Source: an uncultured Eubacteriales bacterium
GTDB taxonomy: Bacteria > Bacillota > Clostridia > Oscillospirales > Acutalibacteraceae
DNA length: 49,382 nt
Assembly: GCA_900314355.1 (NCBI GenBank)
Contig: OMUY01000083.1
Span: 1-49,382 of the forward strand
Reading direction: 5' to 3'
The translations under genes were made by a program, and so were the position numbers. Shown one piece after another: positions 14,793 through 23,668 of this stretch (position 1 is its first letter; each line of letters starts with the position of its first letter). Under the pieces are notes generated by a model that had not been told where the DNA came from, did not search any database, and was given only the letters and a program-made list of their open reading frames with translations.

Positions 14793-16238
14793 ATGAATAT
14801 TCGTACTTTGAGCATGAAAGAACTTTCCGATAAGCTTAACAAAAAAGAAATTTCCGCGAAAGAAGTATGTGAAGAATATCTTGAAGCAGCGGAAAAAATT
14901 GACAGCGAAATAAACGGATTCGTAAGATTTACTCCCGATGCCGCCGTCTCTCAGGCTGAAAAGGCCGACGAAAAAAGGGCGAAAGGCGAAACTATGTCGC
15001 CTCTTGCGGGCGTTCCTTACGGAATGAAGGACAATATATGCACAAAAGGTTCAATCACGTCATGCGCTTCTAAAATGCTTGAAAATTTCGTTCCTCCGTA
15101 CGATGCTTTCGTCACAGAAAAGCTGAACGATGCGAACGCCGTTATGATTGGCAAAACAAACATGGATGAATTCGCAATGGGATCCACAACCGAAAATTCG
15201 GCATTCAAGGTCACAAAAAACCCTGTTGATAAGACGAGAGTTCCCGGCGGATCTTCCGGCGGGTCGGCGGCGGTCGTAAAAGCCGGGGAAGTTCCTTTCG
15301 CGTTGGGTTCCGACACAGGCGGTTCTATCAGGCAGCCGGCTGCGTTTTGCGGCTGCGTCGGAATGAAGCCCACTTACGGCAGAGTTTCGAGATCGGGATT
15401 GGTGGCTTTTGCTTCCTCACTTGATCAGATAGGAACTCTTACAAATACAGTTGAGGACTCCGCCGTCGTGTTAAACGTGATAGCCGGACACGACGAAAAT
15501 GATTCGACGTCGGTAAATTACGAAAAACCCGATTTTACTTCTGAATTAAACGCCGGAGTAAAGGGTATGAAAGCGGCGCTGCCCAAGGAATATTTTGCGG
15601 AGGGAATTTCTCCCGACGTAAAAGAAGCTGTTTTAAATGCCGCCAAAGAATTTGAAAAAATGGGCGTTGAGGTAGACGAGGTATCTTTGCCTTCATTGAA
15701 ATACGCGCTCCCTGCCTACTACGTTATATCTTCAAGCGAAGCGTCATCAAATCTTTCGAGATTCGACGGCGTGCGCTACGGTTTCAGGGCGTCGGATTAC
15801 GAGGCCGACGATATTGACGATTTCTACAAGAAAACGAGATCGGAAGGATTCGGCAGAGAGGTTAAAAGAAGAATAATGCTCGGAGCGTTCGCGCTTTCGG
15901 CCGGCTATTACGACGCTTACTACAAAAAGGCTCTTTCAGTCAGAACTGTAGTCATCAACAATTTTAACTCAATATTTAAAAATCATGATTTCGTCATTGC
16001 TCCCGTAGCTCCTACGACAGCATACAAGATAGGAGAAAAAACTTCCGACCCGCTTCAGATGTATCTCGGCGATATCTATACCGTTCCCGTAAATATAGCC
16101 GGACTGCCCGGAATTTCTCTTCCATGCGGACGCGATAAGGACAATATGCCAATCGGTATGCAGCTCATCGGCAAAGCTTTTGACGAGGTCAGCCTTTACA
16201 GAGCCGCAAACGCTTACGAAAAGGAGGCTTCAAAATGA
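14793..16238 (+). CDS. gatA: Asp-tRNA(Asn)/Glu-tRNA(Gln) amidotransferase subunit A
   Basis: The 481-residue amidase-signature protein has the catalytic triad at the usual GatA positions: K79 (in GMKDN), S154 (in GGSSGGSA) and S178 (in SDTGGSIRQP). It hydrolyses glutamine and passes ammonia to GatB. GGAGG precedes ATG 14793. Its stop overlaps the gatB start by four bases (ATGA), so the two are translationally coupled. It lies directly behind the aspS::gatC fusion, and no separate gatC is present in the operon. Confidence 0.97.
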   Translation: MNIRTLSMKELSDKLNKKEISAKEVCEEYLEAAEKIDSEINGFVRFTPDAAVSQAEKADEKRAKGETMSPLAGVPYGMKDNICTKGSITSCASKMLENFVPPYDAFVTEKLNDANAVMIGKTNMDEFAMGSTTENSAFKVTKNPVDKTRVPGGSSGGSAAVVKAGEVPFALGSDTGGSIRQPAAFCGCVGMKPTYGRVSRSGLVAFASSLDQIGTLTNTVEDSAVVLNVIAGHDENDSTSVNYEKPDFTSELNAGVKGMKAALPKEYFAEGISPDVKEAVLNAAKEFEKMGVEVDEVSLPSLKYALPAYYVISSSEASSNLSRFDGVRYGFRASDYEADDIDDFYKKTRSEGFGREVKRRIMLGAFALSAGYYDAYYKKALSVRTVVINNFNSIFKNHDFVIAPVAPTTAYKIGEKTSDPLQMYLGDIYTVPVNIAGLPGISLPCGRDKDNMPIGMQLIGKAFDEVSLYRAANAYEKEASK

Positions 16239-17680
16239 ATCTGATAAAAGATTATGAACCGGTAATAGGTCTTGAGGTTCACTGCGAGCTTGCCACTAAA
16301 ACTAAAATTTTCTGCGCATGCTCTACCGCATTCGGCGCGGAGCCTAATACTCAGGTGTGCCCCGTATGTCTCGGTATGCCGGGGTCTCTTCCCGTGCTTA
16401 ACGGTAAAGTTGTGGATTACGCTATTAAAGCCGGTCTTGCAACCAACTGTGAAATAACTAAATTTTCAAAAAACGACAGAAAAAACTATTTTTATCCCGA
16501 CCTGCCGAAAGCTTACCAAATTTCGCAGTACGACCTGCCTCTCTGCGTTCACGGTCATCTTGACATCGAGTCTGAAAAAGGTCAGAAAACAATAGGTATT
16601 ACGAGAATACACATCGAAGAGGATGCCGGCAAACTTGTTCACGACAAGGAAAAAGGAACATTTGTTGACTGCAACCGCTGCGGCGTTCCTCTGATTGAAA
16701 TAGTATCGGAGCCCGATATGAGATCTGCCGAGGAAGCTGTGGCGTATGTGAAAAAATTAAGAGCTATTATACGCTATACCGGAATTTCTGACTGCAAAAT
16801 GCAGGAAGGTTCTCTAAGAGCGGACGTCAATCTTTCTGTAAGACATAAGGGCGATGAAAAACTCGGCACGAGAACCGAGATGAAAAATTTAAACTCTTTT
16901 ACTTATATTCAGAAGGCTATTGAGTACGAGTACAAAAGACAGGTCGAACTTCTTGAAAAAGGCGAGAAAGTCATACAGGAAACGAGAAGATATGACGTAA
17001 ATTCCGGAAAAACATTTTCGATGAGGAAAAAAGAAAATTCCGACGACTACAGATATTTTCCCGACCCGGATCTTGTTCCTATCGTAACGTCGAATGAAAA
17101 GCTTGCCCGCCTCAAAAGCGAGATTCCCGAACTCCCGGACGACAGAAAGAAAAAATATATTAATAACTACGGTCTTACGGCATACGATGCGGAGCTTATC
17201 ACAAACGAGCCGGGCACGGCGGATTATTTTGAAACGGCGGCTGAGAAGACAAAATATCCTAAAATCGCCGCTAACCTTGTAATATCCGACGTTATGACGT
17301 CTTACGACCCGGAGACGGAGGACATTCCTGTTGAACCGGAACATCTTGCTCAGATTGCCGATATGCTCGGCGACGGCGAGATAAACTCGTCCGTAGGGAA
17401 GTCTGTTCTCAAGTCGCTTTGGGAAAACGATTGCGATGCTTATGAATATATTGAGAAAAATAATCTGAAACAGATAAGCGATGAATCAAAGCTCAAACCG
17501 ATTATCGACGAAATAATAAAGGCAAATCCAAAGTCTGTATCGGATTACCTAAAGGGCAAGACTGCCGCGGCGAAAGCTCTTATGGGTCAGGTTATGAGAA
17601 AGACGTCCGGCAGGGCGAATCCCACTGCGGCGGAAAAAATTATCGTCGATTCGCTTGAAAAACTGAAAGAAAAAAACTGA
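16235..17680 (+). CDS. gatB: Asp-tRNA(Asn)/Glu-tRNA(Gln) amidotransferase subunit B
   Basis: The 481-residue product is a complete GatB: the N-terminal cradle opens with YEPVIGLEVHCEL, has the Cys cluster CACS and CPVCLG, then HIEEDAGKL and the YRYFPDPDL segment, followed by the helical and YqeY-like C-terminal domains (about 300-481). GatB activates the acyl group of misacylated tRNA with ATP. AAAGGAGG precedes the ATG within the end of gatA. It is the last gene of the T-box operon; the hairpin at 17717-17744 lacks a clear T-run, so the end of the transcript is uncertain. Confidence 0.97.
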   Translation: MNLIKDYEPVIGLEVHCELATKTKIFCACSTAFGAEPNTQVCPVCLGMPGSLPVLNGKVVDYAIKAGLATNCEITKFSKNDRKNYFYPDLPKAYQISQYDLPLCVHGHLDIESEKGQKTIGITRIHIEEDAGKLVHDKEKGTFVDCNRCGVPLIEIVSEPDMRSAEEAVAYVKKLRAIIRYTGISDCKMQEGSLRADVNLSVRHKGDEKLGTRTEMKNLNSFTYIQKAIEYEYKRQVELLEKGEKVIQETRRYDVNSGKTFSMRKKENSDDYRYFPDPDLVPIVTSNEKLARLKSEIPELPDDRKKKYINNYGLTAYDAELITNEPGTADYFETAAEKTKYPKIAANLVISDVMTSYDPETEDIPVEPEHLAQIADMLGDGEINSSVGKSVLKSLWENDCDAYEYIEKNNLKQISDESKLKPIIDEIIKANPKSVSDYLKGKTAAAKALMGQVMRKTSGRANPTAAEKIIVDSLEKLKEKN

Positions 17681-17863
17681 AATAAATTATTAGTAAAGAA
17701 TTTAATAACGTTAATCGGAAAGCGGCTCAAAAACCGTTTTCCGACGTTGTCGGTTATATATTCGTAAAAACAAAAACCGCCGTCGTAAATTTAAAAATGT
17801 TTTTCAATGGGTTTATTATACGCGTATTCTCTGTAATCAAATTTATATTAGGAAAAGTGAAAT

Positions 17864-20800
17864 ATGAATTCTTTCGCAAAGCTATTAACAAACAATGAAG
17901 AATACAAAAGCGTCAGGGAAAATCTTATAAAAAACAAAACGCCTCTGGGTATACTCGGACTTTCCGGTACGTCAAAGGCGCACGTTATTTCATCCCTTGT
18001 TTCAGATATAAACAAAAAGGCTTTGATTATTACTCCGGACGAAAAAAGCGCATCGGCGATTAGCTCCGATATGAACGTATTGGGCGTTAAAGCCGACGTG
18101 TTTCCGTCAAGGCAGTTTAATTTCCGCTCGGATGAGTCAAGCTCAAAGGAATACGAGAGAAAAAGAATAGGCACACTTGAAAAAATTCTTACAGGCGAAA
18201 TTGACGCGGTCGTATGTTCAGCCGAGGCTGCAATGCAGCCTACAATGCCTCCGGAAGTATTGCGTGAAAAAAGCGCTGTTCTGAAAACAGGGACGGAAAT
18301 CAGCATTGACAGATTAATATCTGTCCTCGTGTTCGGCGGATACGCGAGAGCCGACCTCGTCGACGGCAAAGGTCAGTTTTCTTCGAGGGGCGATATAGTC
18401 GACTTTTTCCCTCCTGAAAACGAATATCCGGTAAGAATAGAATTTTTCGGCGAGGAGATAGACAGAATTTCATATTTTGACCCGGAAAGTCAAAGAAAAA
18501 CCGATGACGCCGGAGAAATAAGACTTTCTCCCGCCTGTGAAACAGTTTACGAATCGGCTGAAATTTTTGCGGACAAAACCGAAAAATTTGCGCAGTCTCT
18601 TCGTGGAAAGAAAAACGAAAAAGCAAAGCAGTCGCTTTTAGACGACGCTTCTTTGGTAAGAACAGGCGTAAGACTTTCGTCGATAGATAAATATATGCCT
18701 CTTATCTACGGAAAAAAGACGACTGTTTTTGATTATTGCAGTGATTTTATACTTTTTGTCTCGGAGACGTCCGAAGTAAAAAGAAAAGCCGACGAATTTG
18801 AGAAAAATTCATCCGACGATATAAAGATATTGATTGACGACGGCGTTTTATGCAAAGGTCTTGACGATTATTTTTTGAAGCGCCGTGATCTGTTCGCGTA
18901 TTATGAAATGTTTGACGTCGTTTATGCCGACAACTTCGCGAGGGGATCGTTTGACACTCCGGTAAAAGATTTAATCACTTTTAACGCGAATCAGCATGCT
19001 CCGTGGGAAGGGTCTGCAAGCGTACTGTCGGACGATTTGAAACCGCTCATGGCGAGGGGATACACATCAATAGTTTTAGCGGGAACCGACAGGGGAGCAA
19101 AGGCTTTGTCGGATGATCTTCTGTCGGACGGTTTCGACGCCGTTTATTTTTCAAAGCTTCCCGATAAATTCATCAAGAAAAAAGTAAATGTCATATCGGG
19201 CGCGTTAAATTACGGTATAGACTACCCGAACGACAAGATAATTATTATTACTACCGGCAGGTACATGGTCGGTTCAGTGGCGTCTGCGAGACGCAGAAAG
19301 CGCTACAGATCAAAAAACAGAGAAGACGCGTTTAATTCAATCGACGATCTGACAAAGGGAGATCTGGTTGTCCACTCTGTACACGGAATAGGCATTTTCG
19401 ACTCGATTACTTCTCTTACGGTTGACGGTGTAATAAAAGATTTTATCAAAATTCAGTATGCCGGGTCAGGGGTATTATATGTCCCTGTATCTCAGCTTGA
19501 TATGCTGTCAAAATATATAGGTCCGTCGCCCGAGTCTGGAGCTAAAGTAAAAATTTCAAAACTCGGCAGTCTCGAATGGAAGCATAAAAAGCAAAAAGTC
19601 AAAGCCGAGGTAAGGGATATGGCGGAGCAGCTCGCGAAGCTATACGCCAAAAGAAAAATGACTAAGGGCTACGCTTTTTCGCCCGATATCGACATGCAGT
19701 CGGATTTTGAACGAAGGTTTGAATTTGATGAGACAGACGATCAGCTTTCAGCTGTCTACGAGATAAAGAAGGATATGGAAAAACCTTATCCTATGGACAG
19801 ACTTCTTTGCGGCGATGTCGGATTCGGAAAGACGGAAGTAGCTTTGAGGGCCGCGTTTAAAGCCGTTGCCGACGGAAAACAGGCCGCGATACTCGTACCG
19901 ACGACAATACTTTGCCTGCAGCATTACAGGACTGTTATGCGCCGGTTTGAAGGTTTTCCGATAAATATAGAGATGCTTTCCAAATTCCGCAATATTAAGC
20001 AGAGAAAGGAAATAAAAAAACGCCTTGCTATCGGCGATATTGATATTATTATCGGCACTCACACGCTTTTCGCGAAAGATGTGAAATTCAAAGACCTCGG
20101 TCTTCTCGTAATAGACGAGGAGCAGAGATTCGGCGTTGCTCAAAAAGAAAAAATAAAAGCGGCTCATCCAGCGGTGGACGTATTGACGATGTCGGCGACG
20201 CCTATACCGAGAACTTTGAACATGGCTCTTTCCGGAATAAGAGATATGTCCGTGTTGGAGGAACCTCCGGTAGACAGAGTTCCTGTTCAGACATATGTTC
20301 TTGAGTACGATATGGGAATACTTTCCGAGGCTATGAATAGAGAACTCAGACGCGGCGGACAGATTTACTACCTTCACAACAGGGTTGATGATATAGACGA
20401 AAAGGCGGCCGAGATACATAAATTTTTGCCGGATGCGAGAATTGGCATAGCTCACGGACAGATGACAGAGGACGAGCTTACGGAGAGCTGGCGTAAACTT
20501 GTGGAAGGGGAGACGGATATTTTAGTCTGCACCACCATTATAGAAACAGGCGTAGACGTGCCGAACGTAAATACGCTAATAATAGAAAACGCCAACAGAA
20601 TGGGCTTGGCTCAGCTTCATCAGATAAGAGGAAGAGTAGGCAGGTCCTCGAGAAGAGCGTACGCGTATCTGACTTATCCGAAAGACAAGTCTTTGACAGA
20701 GCAGGCAATGAAAAGGCTTAACGCTATCAGAGAATTTACCGAATTCGGCTCAGGATTCAAAATAGCAATGAAAGATCTTGAAATAAGAGGCGCCGGCAAC

Positions 20801-21376
20801 ATTCTCGGTTCCAAACAGTCGGGACACCTCGAGGCTGTCGGCTACGATATGTACATGCAGCTTCTAAACGAGGTAATGGAGGAAATTAAGACTGGAGAAA
20901 AGCCCGAAGAGGAAAAAACAGATATGGAATGTCTTATCGAGCTGAAAATCGACGCGCATATTCCGGAAGATTACATCCCGTCTGTTCCGCAGAGAATTTC
21001 AATTTACAGAAAAATCGCTTCAATAGACAATACTTCCGACGCGAAAGACATTTTAAACGAGCTTTCCGACAGGTACGGCAATCCGCCGGAAACGGTCAAC
21101 GGTCTTATAACAGTTTCGCTGATAAGACACGACGCGATGAAACACGGTATTTTCAAGATAAGCGAACAGGACGGAAGGATTCTTTTCTATTTTTACAAGC
21201 TCACTCCCGATTTGTTGAAAGCGGTCGCAAAAGCATCAAAATCCAAAATAATTGTGGGCGGCAGCGGAAACAGATATGTCTCGCTAAAAAAAGAAAAAGA
21301 TGAAGGCTCTCTGAATTTGATCAAAAGAGCGCTTGAATATCTTGACGAGGCGGAAAAAGACGCGACATCTTCATGA
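17864..21376 (+). CDS. mfd: Transcription-repair coupling factor Mfd
   Basis: The 1170-residue product matches Mfd in length and domain order: a UvrB-like N-terminal region (1-~330), the RNA polymerase-interacting CarD-like domain starting at GDLVVHSVHGIGIF (about 490-560), a RecG-like translocase with Walker A GDVGFGKTEVA, DEEQ box (VIDEEQRFG), motif III MSATPIPRT and motif VI QIRGRVGRSS, and the C-terminal TRCF domain. It removes stalled RNA polymerase at lesions and recruits UvrA. AGGAAAAGTG precedes the ATG. It has its own intergenic space (183 bases after gatB) and is followed by a terminator. Confidence 0.97.
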   Translation: MNSFAKLLTNNEEYKSVRENLIKNKTPLGILGLSGTSKAHVISSLVSDINKKALIITPDEKSASAISSDMNVLGVKADVFPSRQFNFRSDESSSKEYERKRIGTLEKILTGEIDAVVCSAEAAMQPTMPPEVLREKSAVLKTGTEISIDRLISVLVFGGYARADLVDGKGQFSSRGDIVDFFPPENEYPVRIEFFGEEIDRISYFDPESQRKTDDAGEIRLSPACETVYESAEIFADKTEKFAQSLRGKKNEKAKQSLLDDASLVRTGVRLSSIDKYMPLIYGKKTTVFDYCSDFILFVSETSEVKRKADEFEKNSSDDIKILIDDGVLCKGLDDYFLKRRDLFAYYEMFDVVYADNFARGSFDTPVKDLITFNANQHAPWEGSASVLSDDLKPLMARGYTSIVLAGTDRGAKALSDDLLSDGFDAVYFSKLPDKFIKKKVNVISGALNYGIDYPNDKIIIITTGRYMVGSVASARRRKRYRSKNREDAFNSIDDLTKGDLVVHSVHGIGIFDSITSLTVDGVIKDFIKIQYAGSGVLYVPVSQLDMLSKYIGPSPESGAKVKISKLGSLEWKHKKQKVKAEVRDMAEQLAKLYAKRKMTKGYAFSPDIDMQSDFERRFEFDETDDQLSAVYEIKKDMEKPYPMDRLLCGDVGFGKTEVALRAAFKAVADGKQAAILVPTTILCLQHYRTVMRRFEGFPINIEMLSKFRNIKQRKEIKKRLAIGDIDIIIGTHTLFAKDVKFKDLGLLVIDEEQRFGVAQKEKIKAAHPAVDVLTMSATPIPRTLNMALSGIRDMSVLEEPPVDRVPVQTYVLEYDMGILSEAMNRELRRGGQIYYLHNRVDDIDEKAAEIHKFLPDARIGIAHGQMTEDELTESWRKLVEGETDILVCTTIIETGVDVPNVNTLIIENANRMGLAQLHQIRGRVGRSSRRAYAYLTYPKDKSLTEQAMKRLNAIREFTEFGSGFKIAMKDLEIRGAGNILGSKQSGHLEAVGYDMYMQLLNEVMEEIKTGEKPEEEKTDMECLIELKIDAHIPEDYIPSVPQRISIYRKIASIDNTSDAKDILNELSDRYGNPPETVNGLITVSLIRHDAMKHGIFKISEQDGRILFYFYKLTPDLLKAVAKASKSKIIVGGSGNRYVSLKKEKDEGSLNLIKRALEYLDEAEKDATSS

Positions 21377-21396
21377 TTGTCGTCGGCATGCAAAAA

Positions 21397-21435
21397 TAAA
21401 AACCGGGTCAGCTTTTACTGCGCCCGGTTTATTTT
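21397..21435. terminator. Terminator between convergent mfd and HTH gene
   Basis: AAACCGGG and CCCGGTTT form an 8-bp stem around a 15-base loop, with A-run and T-rich flanks that suit either direction. Confidence 0.7.
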
Positions 21436-21446
21436 CGTATTGTAAA

Positions 21447-21767
21447 CTATTTATTGTCAAGGAATGAAAGAAGGTCTTTCATCATCTTGTTTTCGGTCTC
21501 GAGTGATTTTATTTCGAGGTCTTTCATCGCAATAGCCGCTTTCAGCTTTTGAACGTCTGTTTCATCTGCGGAAATAAGATAAACGTCGCTCATTTCGTCG
21601 TCGTCCGGCTTGAGTCTCTGTTTTCTGTAATACCTTTCAAAAAAGTTTTTTACCTGTTCGTGTGAAAAACCGAGTTCCTCGCCTATCTGCCTGTAAGTAA
21701 AGCCTTCGGCTCTGAGCTTCAGTATTTCTTTTTTTCTTCTGCTAATATGCTCGTACCGTCTGGCCAT
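21447..21767 (-). CDS. Small HTH and coiled-coil protein resembling IS3-type OrfA
   Basis: The 106-residue product has a helix-turn-helix in the first half (ILKLRAEGFTYRQIGEELG and FSHEQVKNFFERY), a basic YYRKQR, and a C-terminal heptad-like segment (about 70-104, LKAAIAMKDLEIKSLETE). HTH plus zipper is the layout of the OrfA half of IS3-family transposases, and the wording of the HTH resembles those. There is no orfB, no terminal inverted repeats and no target duplication around it, so it is either a remnant or a domesticated DNA-binding protein. It follows nnr by 51 bases and probably shares its transcript. Confidence 0.6.
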   Translation of the reverse strand: MARRYEHISRRKKEILKLRAEGFTYRQIGEELGFSHEQVKNFFERYYRKQRLKPDDDEMSDVYLISADETDVQKLKAAIAMKDLEIKSLETENKMMKDLLSFLDNK

Positions 21768-21818
21768 ATCATACCCCGCAAATTTACCGAATCAGAAACA
21801 ACACAATATTTTTTCCGC

Positions 21819-23375
21819 TTATCTCAATGTTTTTATGTCGTCTTCAATTCCCATAAGGTATTCGTGAAGATTATCGAGAACCCTCGTCGGAGTAGCCGCC
21901 AAAAAACCGCAGTTTTCAGCTACATAATCTGCCGCGCCGCCGTGGATATAAGCGCCGAGACACGCCGCAGCGAAAAGAGAATCGGACTGCGGATAAAGTC
22001 CGGCGATAATACCGGTGAGCACGTCACCCGAGCCGCCTCTCGACATTCCGGGATTTCCCGTCGGGTTTACGCATATCCTGCCGTCCGGCGATGCTATTAT
22101 CGTATTTGAACCTTTCAAAAGCACATTTACATTGTACTTTTTCGCAAAATCGGAGGAAGTGGATATTCTGTCTTCGTTTACCTTTTCTGCGGTAGTTCTG
22201 AGAAGACGCGCCATCTCGCCGGGATGAGGAGTGATAAGTATCTCCGATTTGGCCTCTTTCAAAATATCCGGCTTTCCGGCTATCGAATTCAGAGCGTCCG
22301 CGTCGAGTATTACAGGACAAGGCGAATTTTTAATTATGAATTCCGTCAGTTCTTTTATGTCGTCGTCTACGCCTGTTCCGCATCCTATGGCGCATATTGA
22401 AGATGTTTTCAGCCTTTCGCCGATTGAAATTTCAGCGGCCGATAATATTCTTCCTTCGTCGTTTGACGGCAGCGGCATAAAAGTCGATTCCGTCAGTTTG
22501 GGCGTTACTGTGTTGTAAATTACGTCCGGGAACGCAAGAGTGACAAGTCCGGCACCTGCCTCTACTGCCGCCTGAGCCGCAAGATAAGTGCAGCCTGTCA
22601 TCTGATAAGAGCCGGCGATTATGAAAACTTTTCCGAAATCGCCCTTGTTTGAATTGTATTTTCTCTTTTTTAAGCGGACCATGAGTTCGTCGGGATAAAG
22701 AACCATATATTTTTCGGCGAATTGCTCCAAATCCTCGTTCTGCATTCCGATTTTCAGAACTACGGTTTTTCCGCAGAGATCCGCAGTCGGTTTCCATACG
22801 TGCGCCGGTTTGAAACTGATTATAGTCAATGTGTAGTCGGTGTGGAAATATTCGCCCGAATAAGTTCCGTCAGATGAAATGCCCGACGGTATGTCTATAG
22901 CGTATTTAACCGCGTTTTCGTTTAAATTGGCTTCAATACAGGCGTTCAGGTTGTTGCCGTCGAGATTTCCCTTGAATCCTATTCCGAACATCGCGTCAAC
23001 AATAACGTCTGCCGAACGGATTATTTCGAGCGCGGTAGAAGGATGGTCGAACATATTAATAATGTTTACGGGATATTTTCTCATCTCGTTGAGCATTTTA
23101 TATGAAACTTCGTCTCTCGGCTTTCCGTCAGTTAAAATAACGAAAATATTTGTAAATCCGAAAGTATATAAATTTCTCGCAATTACGAGTCCGTCGCCGC
23201 CGTTTTTGCCTTTGCCGCAAAGTATTACGACTCTGTTCTCTGCGTCTTCGAGTTCGGCAATGTATTTGGCGCATTTTGTTCCCGCCATGTCCATCATCGA
23301 GTAAAATGTGAGACCTCTGTATTCATGAGCGTATTCTTCGGCTCTGCGCATGCCTTCCTTTGTGAGAACGAACAT
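21819..23375 (-). CDS. nnr: Bifunctional NAD(P)H-hydrate repair enzyme
   Basis: The 518-residue fusion has the YjeF N-terminal epimerase domain (1-~215, with CGKGKNGGDGLVIARN as the nucleotide loop and AMFGIGFKGN) and the ribokinase-like ADP/ATP-dependent dehydratase domain (about 225-505, with ITPHPGEMARLL, LLKGSNTIIASPDG and the catalytic GNPGMSRGGSGDVLTG). It repairs hydrated NADH and NADPH. AGGGGAG precedes ATG 23375. It has its own promoter at 23448-23476 (minus strand). Confidence 0.95.
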   Translation of the reverse strand: MFVLTKEGMRRAEEYAHEYRGLTFYSMMDMAGTKCAKYIAELEDAENRVVILCGKGKNGGDGLVIARNLYTFGFTNIFVILTDGKPRDEVSYKMLNEMRKYPVNIINMFDHPSTALEIIRSADVIVDAMFGIGFKGNLDGNNLNACIEANLNENAVKYAIDIPSGISSDGTYSGEYFHTDYTLTIISFKPAHVWKPTADLCGKTVVLKIGMQNEDLEQFAEKYMVLYPDELMVRLKKRKYNSNKGDFGKVFIIAGSYQMTGCTYLAAQAAVEAGAGLVTLAFPDVIYNTVTPKLTESTFMPLPSNDEGRILSAAEISIGERLKTSSICAIGCGTGVDDDIKELTEFIIKNSPCPVILDADALNSIAGKPDILKEAKSEILITPHPGEMARLLRTTAEKVNEDRISTSSDFAKKYNVNVLLKGSNTIIASPDGRICVNPTGNPGMSRGGSGDVLTGIIAGLYPQSDSLFAAACLGAYIHGGAADYVAENCGFLAATPTRVLDNLHEYLMGIEDDIKTLR

Positions 23376-23447
23376 ATTAAACTCCCCTATATCTTATGTT
23401 TTGTCTTTATAAAAATAAATTGCCGATAAATATTATCTGCAATAATA

Positions 23448-23476
23448 ATTATATCAATATTTACATAATAAATCAA
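23448..23476 (-). promoter_or_regulatory. Promoter of nnr
   Basis: On the minus strand, TTGATT (23476-23471) and TATAAT (23453-23448) are 17 bases apart, about 70 bases before the start codon. Confidence 0.6.
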
Positions 23477-23521
23477 TCCGTTTAAATGAATATTTAATAA
23501 TTTCACAAATTTTTGCATTGT

Positions 23522-23554
23522 TTATCACTTGTATTGATTTCGAAAATGTGATAA
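23522..23554. promoter_or_regulatory. 7-bp inverted repeat upstream of the ceramidase-like gene
   Basis: TTATCAC (23522-23528) and GTGATAA (23548-23554) flank a 19-base spacer that includes TTGATT. It could be an operator, but no regulator is known and the repeat is short. Confidence 0.25.
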
Positions 23555-23668
23555 GATTATCAAGGTAGATTGTTCTTTTTTGCTGAAACAGAAAAAAATT
23601 CGGAAATTACTGTTGATTTTCAACATAAAATTTTTTAAGTACATATTTCATTCAAAGGGGATTTTTTT

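Noticed and set aside
17717-17744. Hairpin after gatB considered as a terminator
   Set aside because: The stem is imperfect and is followed by ACGTTGTCGG rather than a T-run.
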